From Flavobacterium sp. (lineage in GTDB: Bacteria > Bacteroidota > Bacteroidia > Flavobacteriales > Flavobacteriaceae): a stretch of 64,000 nt of DNA. The stretch lies in the NCBI RefSeq assembly GCF_013822155.1, contig NZ_PNJW01000002.1, positions 1-64,000 on the forward strand, read 5' to 3'. A program made the translations under genes and the position numbers. Below, in pieces: positions 60,586 through 64,000 of the stretch. The notes beneath the pieces were generated by a model. The model was given only the letters and a program-made list of their open reading frames with translations, was not told the DNA's origin and did not search any database. How positions within the stretch are numbered: the stretch's first letter is position 1; each line of letters begins with the position of its first letter.

Positions 60586-63500
60586 TTAACGTACTCTATT
60601 GATATAAATCCATCCTGTAGTATTAGTACCTTCTGTGAAATATATAACATAATAATATGTTCCGTCCGGTAATTCGTCACCTTTATCGCTTTGACCGTAC
60701 CATTCGTTTTCATAATTATTTTTGCTGTATACTTTTGTACCATAACGGTTAAAGATTTCAAGTTTACTTACATTAAAGTTAACTAAATCAAAGAAATCGT
60801 TACTACCGTCGTTATTCGGCGATATACCCTTTTGAATCAAACAAGAATTGATTGTTACTTCAAATTCTGTCTGAGCTGAACAATCACCAACTGTAGCGTA
60901 AACATAAATCACTTGTGAAGTAGTTACATCTGATCCAGGTTGTAATTGAGTTCCTGTACCGTTTTGCCCTGTGTAATAAGCATTCCCTGAATTTAACTCC
61001 GGTAATGTATATTTTCCACATTCTTCCACGTCTGATAACTCTTGTGCCGTTACATTAACAATTGTAACCGTAAAGCTTGTTTCGTTGAAACAATTTGGTG
61101 TTGTTCCGGTTTGAGCAAAAACGTAAATTGTCTGATCTGATGTAATTACATCACCTGCCGTTAATTGCTGTCCTGTTCCACCTGAGCCGGTATAATAATT
61201 ATTCCCTGCACTTAAAGCTGGTAAAATAAATCCACCGTCTGCTAAACATTCTGTTGCATTTGGTATTACATCAGCTGTAGGAGTAACATTTACAGTAACT
61301 GTAAAACTAGTTTCTGCCGTACAATTCGGAGTAGTTCCGGTTTGTGCATAAATGTAAATCGTTTGTGTTGAAGTTACCAATGAACCAACCGCTAAAGGTC
61401 CTACTCCTCCTGGAGAAGAATAATAAGCATTATTAGCATTTAAGGAAGGTAATACAAAACTGTCACAAACAACTACGTTTGGCTTAGTATCAGCCACAAT
61501 GCTGTTTACAGTCAATACAAAACTAGTTTCCGTGAAACAGTTTGGAGTTGTTGCTGTTTGAGCATAAACATAAATAGTTTGAGTCGTTGTTAATGTCTGA
61601 CCCGCAGTTAACTGAGTTCCTGTTCCTCCCATTCCGGTATAATAATTACCAATGGTAAGTGCCGGTAAAGTATAACTGTCACAAACTGTCACATTTGAAG
61701 CAGGAACAACTTGTGGTGTAATATTAACTGTTACATTAAAACTACTTTCCGCAATACAATTTGGTGTAGTTCCTGATTGAGCATAAATATAAATTGTTTG
61801 ATTTGAAGTAATCAAATCTCCCGCATTTAATTGTGTTCCTAAACCACCCGCTTGAGTATAGTAAGTGTTATTTGCACTTAGAGTCGGTAAAGCATAACTG
61901 TCACAAACAGTTTGGTCAACAATTACATCAACACTTACAGTGTTAATCGTAACCGTAAAACTTATCTCATCTGTACAAGTTCCATCTGCCGCATATACGT
62001 AAATCAACTGTGTTGACTCTATACTATCTCCCGCATTTAATTGGGTTCCTGTTCCTCCAGTTTCTGTGAAATAGTTCCCTTGAGGTAATGCCGGTAACAA
62101 ATAACTATCACAAGCAACTACATCAGCAATTGGATCAAGCACTAGTGAACCTATCGTTACAACAAAACTACTTTCTGCTACACAATTAGGTGTTGTGCCT
62201 GATTGAGCATAGATATAAATAGTTTGGGTTGAAGTTATTGCATCTCCTGCATTTAATTGGGTTCCTAAACCACCCGCTTGTGTGTAATATGAATTATTTG
62301 CACTTAAAGCCGGTAAAGTATAACTATCACAAGCCGTTTGATCCGCAATTACATCAACACTTATAGTATTAATAGTAACTGTGAAACTTATTTCATCGAT
62401 ACAAGTTCCATCAACTGCATAAACATAAATTAGTTGATTAGTATCAATTGTGTCTCCAGCATTTAATTGCGTTCCAGTTCCTCCTGTTTCTGTGAAATAA
62501 TTACCTTGTGTTAAAGCTGGTAATATATAGCTATCACAAGCTACTACGTCAGCAATTGGATCAAGAACTAGAGAACCAATCGTCACAACAAAACTACTTT
62601 CAGCTACACAATTTGGAGTGGTTCCAGATTCTGTATAGATATAAATGGTTTGCGTTGTTGTAATAACATCTCCCGCATTTAATTGTGTTCCTAAACCTCC
62701 AGGTTCTGTGAAATAATTATTATTGGCCAATAATGTTGGTAATGTATAATTATCACAAGCTGAAACGTTTGGAAGCACATCTCCTGTTACAGAATTAATA
62801 GTAATCGTAAATGATTCTTCATCACTACACACTCCATTTTCCGTATAAACATATAAAGTTGTTGATTCTATGACTTCCGTTCCTGATGGTATTTGCAATC
62901 CTAAACCACCTGATTCAGTATAGTAATTTCCAGCAGCAAGATCAGGTAAAATATAACTGTTACAAGCAACAACATCTTCAATTGGTAATACATCATCAAA
63001 TGGAAGAATAGTTACTTGAGTAGTATAACTTGTTACACATTCTTCAGATCCGAAAGGTTCAAAGAGAAGATCTATAGTTCCTTCAACAGAAGTATCTATA
63101 GTTGATGGTGTCCAAAGTCCGTTTATTCCATTTAATGAAGTTGGAGGAAGTGCCGGAGCTGTTCCATTCAAACAAATACTTGGAATCGGATCAAATTCAG
63201 GTATAATTTCAGTTGTTGTAATTACATCAAAACTTCCTTCGCTTGTACAATTTCCATTTGTTCCATTAATTACTAGATAAACATAAATAGTTTGATCTGT
63301 AGTTATAATGTCACCAGCATTTAATTGTGTTCCTTGTCCGCCTGGTTCTGTAAAATAATTACCAACTAACAAAGTAGGTAATTCATAACCAACCGTTGCA
63401 CAAACCGTAACATCGTCTTGTACCGGTAATTCTGTACCAACAACATTAAGTAAAACTGTATCTGTTGTAATTGTTTGTTCACCTCCACAAGCTGTATAGA

Positions 63501-64000
63501 TAGCTTGAGCTGTCATACTTGTTGTTTCTGAAACACAAACATTAATACTTAAATCATTACTGTAAAATTCACCATCTTTCAACCAAGAGAAAGTTACGTT
63601 TGATGGTCCTGCCGGAGTAAATCTCCAAGCCTCGTTAGAAGCAGACCAAGTACCGGTGTTTCTATCCGGAGGGAAATGTGCTTGAGTACCCGCTTGATTT
63701 TGAATACCAATAACAGCTCTACCTCCGTTCCAAGTTAAACAAGGAACACGGTTTTGAACATAAACCTCAACAGCATTAGACGTTTCATACAATACAATTT
63801 GACTTGTTTGTAACGGCACACTTGTATTACAACTAAATTGTGCTACTTCAGAGAAGTTTACGACCAAAACACGACAAGGAGCCGTACCTAAAACTTGGTA
63901 GTTAATGCTTGGTTGTGCAGGAGGTGTCGTTACAGCCGGATTAATATCTTGGTAAGGACCATAAATAGCTGCTTTAATTGGGAAGGCTGCATTTGGAATA
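60586..64000 (-). CDS. Very large repeat protein with T9SS type B (gliding) C-terminal domain, partial
   Basis: At least 1137 residues; the frame stays open through the right edge, so the N-terminus is missing. It contains about eleven repeats of 70-75 residues built on ACDSYTLPALSANNSYY, then GGLGTQLNAGD, TQTIYIYAQSGTTPNC and ESSFVVTI. Two successive dimers (142 residues) are nearly identical, a sign of recent duplication. The C-terminus ISPNNDGSNDFFDL plus FNRYGTKVYS is the gliding-motility-associated type B sorting domain. It is likely an SprB-like surface adhesin secreted by T9SS, paired with the porP/sprF gene next to it. Confidence 0.9.
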   Translation of the reverse strand, partial: IPNAAFPIKAAIYGPYQDINPAVTTPPAQPSINYQVLGTAPCRVLVVNFSEVAQFSCNTSVPLQTSQIVLYETSNAVEVYVQNRVPCLTWNGGRAVIGIQNQAGTQAHFPPDRNTGTWSASNEAWRFTPAGPSNVTFSWLKDGEFYSNDLSINVCVSETTSMTAQAIYTACGGEQTITTDTVLLNVVGTELPVQDDVTVCATVGYELPTLLVGNYFTEPGGQGTQLNAGDIITTDQTIYVYLVINGTNGNCTSEGSFDVITTTEIIPEFDPIPSICLNGTAPALPPTSLNGINGLWTPSTIDTSVEGTIDLLFEPFGSEECVTSYTTQVTILPFDDVLPIEDVVACNSYILPDLAAGNYYTESGGLGLQIPSGTEVIESTTLYVYTENGVCSDEESFTITINSVTGDVLPNVSACDNYTLPTLLANNNYFTEPGGLGTQLNAGDVITTTQTIYIYTESGTTPNCVAESSFVVTIGSLVLDPIADVVACDSYILPALTQGNYFTETGGTGTQLNAGDTIDTNQLIYVYAVDGTCIDEISFTVTINTISVDVIADQTACDSYTLPALSANNSYYTQAGGLGTQLNAGDAITSTQTIYIYAQSGTTPNCVAESSFVVTIGSLVLDPIADVVACDSYLLPALPQGNYFTETGGTGTQLNAGDSIESTQLIYVYAADGTCTDEISFTVTINTVSVDVIVDQTVCDSYALPTLSANNTYYTQAGGLGTQLNAGDLITSNQTIYIYAQSGTTPNCIAESSFNVTVNITPQVVPASNVTVCDSYTLPALTIGNYYTGMGGTGTQLTAGQTLTTTQTIYVYAQTATTPNCFTETSFVLTVNSIVADTKPNVVVCDSFVLPSLNANNAYYSSPGGVGPLAVGSLVTSTQTIYIYAQTGTTPNCTAETSFTVTVNVTPTADVIPNATECLADGGFILPALSAGNNYYTGSGGTGQQLTAGDVITSDQTIYVFAQTGTTPNCFNETSFTVTIVNVTAQELSDVEECGKYTLPELNSGNAYYTGQNGTGTQLQPGSDVTTSQVIYVYATVGDCSAQTEFEVTINSCLIQKGISPNNDGSNDFFDLVNFNVSKLEIFNRYGTKVYSKNNYENEWYGQSDKGDELPDGTYYYVIYFTEGTNTTGWIYINRVR
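61900..62760 (-). repeat. Higher-order tandem repeat (426-bp unit) in the adhesin gene
   Basis: Within the repeat domain the same DNA words recur 426 bp apart, for example tggatcaag at 62131 and 62557. The unit is a dimer of two different 70-75-residue repeats (one with GNYFTETGGTGTQLNAGD, one with NSYYTQAGGLGTQLNAGD). Copies differ mainly at third codon positions. Confidence 0.7.

Noticed and set aside
60586..63867. Taking 63867 as the start of the adhesin gene
   Set aside because: The first codon there is TTG within a frame that stays open to the window edge and reads ...INYQVLGTAPCR before it, so the gene is partial.

Overview
The window looks like chromosomal DNA of a member of the Flavobacteriaceae (Bacteroidota), most probably Flavobacterium or a close relative. 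The reasons are low GC, promoters of the TTTG-N19/20-TAnnTTTG type recognised by the Bacteroidota sigma factor, type IX secretion (T9SS) sorting domains of types A and B, a PorP/SprF homologue, OmpA proteins with thrombospondin type-3 repeats, the IPExxxVDY protein between rnc and pyk, and a TraR/DksA protein beside ileS. No rRNA, tRNA, CRISPR array, insertion sequence or prophage was seen.

Layout. 1-6144 (minus): an AddA/AddB-type helicase-nuclease pair separated by an OmpA porin-like gene and kbl. 6249-7198: superoxide dismutase, then a 428-bp gap holding two tandem copies of a small structured RNA, each with a promoter and a terminator. 7286-14277 (minus): a PurF-like amidotransferase, a PfkB kinase, a secreted BspA-like repeat protein, rnhA and purN, with a decayed copy of the rnhA 3' end lying 2.4 kb from rnhA. 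14452-19709 (plus): acpP, fabF, rnc, an IPExxxVDY gene, pyk and a Bax-inhibitor-1 family gene. 19751-25994: PAS protein, secreted T9SS protein, dinB overlapped by a multi-pass 'SpecificRecomb' protein, CYTH protein, RlpA-like protein and a 4-TM protein. 26064-33452 (minus): a four-gene operon (DUF3108, tryptophan 2,3-dioxygenase, M23 lipoprotein, pgi), a candidate small RNA, and the tyrosine-degradation pair hmgA-hppD. 33607-45330: patatin/uvrC, fthC-like gene, lspA, LVIVD lipoprotein, traR/dksA, ileS and recO.

45531-57574 is the accessory part and reads as an arsenic-resistance region. The first operon has an ArsR repressor, a TM0996-like thioredoxin, a rhodanese with a Cys-pair tail, an ArsP-like permease, a DinB-fold protein, a thioredoxin-like lipoprotein and a CcdA/ArsG-like membrane protein. 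The second has an ArsR repressor, a DUF6428 protein with a Cys-rich tail, a thioredoxin-coupled arsenate reductase, an ACR3 arsenite pump and a non-phosphorylating G3P dehydrogenase. A shared dyad TTCG-N8-CGAA in front of the first arsR and its thioredoxin gene suggests autoregulation. Three minus-strand genes (DUF1801, DoxX-like, VOC) sit between the two operons.

57696-64000 (minus): a gliding/T9SS-type cluster made of a very large repeat protein with a type B C-terminal domain (running off the right edge), PorP/SprF and an OmpA/PD40 protein. The most interesting parts are the tandem small RNAs at 6917-7198, a second small-RNA candidate at 30857-30971, a possible transmembrane thiol relay in the first arsenic operon, Cys-pair tails on three arsenic-region proteins, and a gapN gene placed after acr3.
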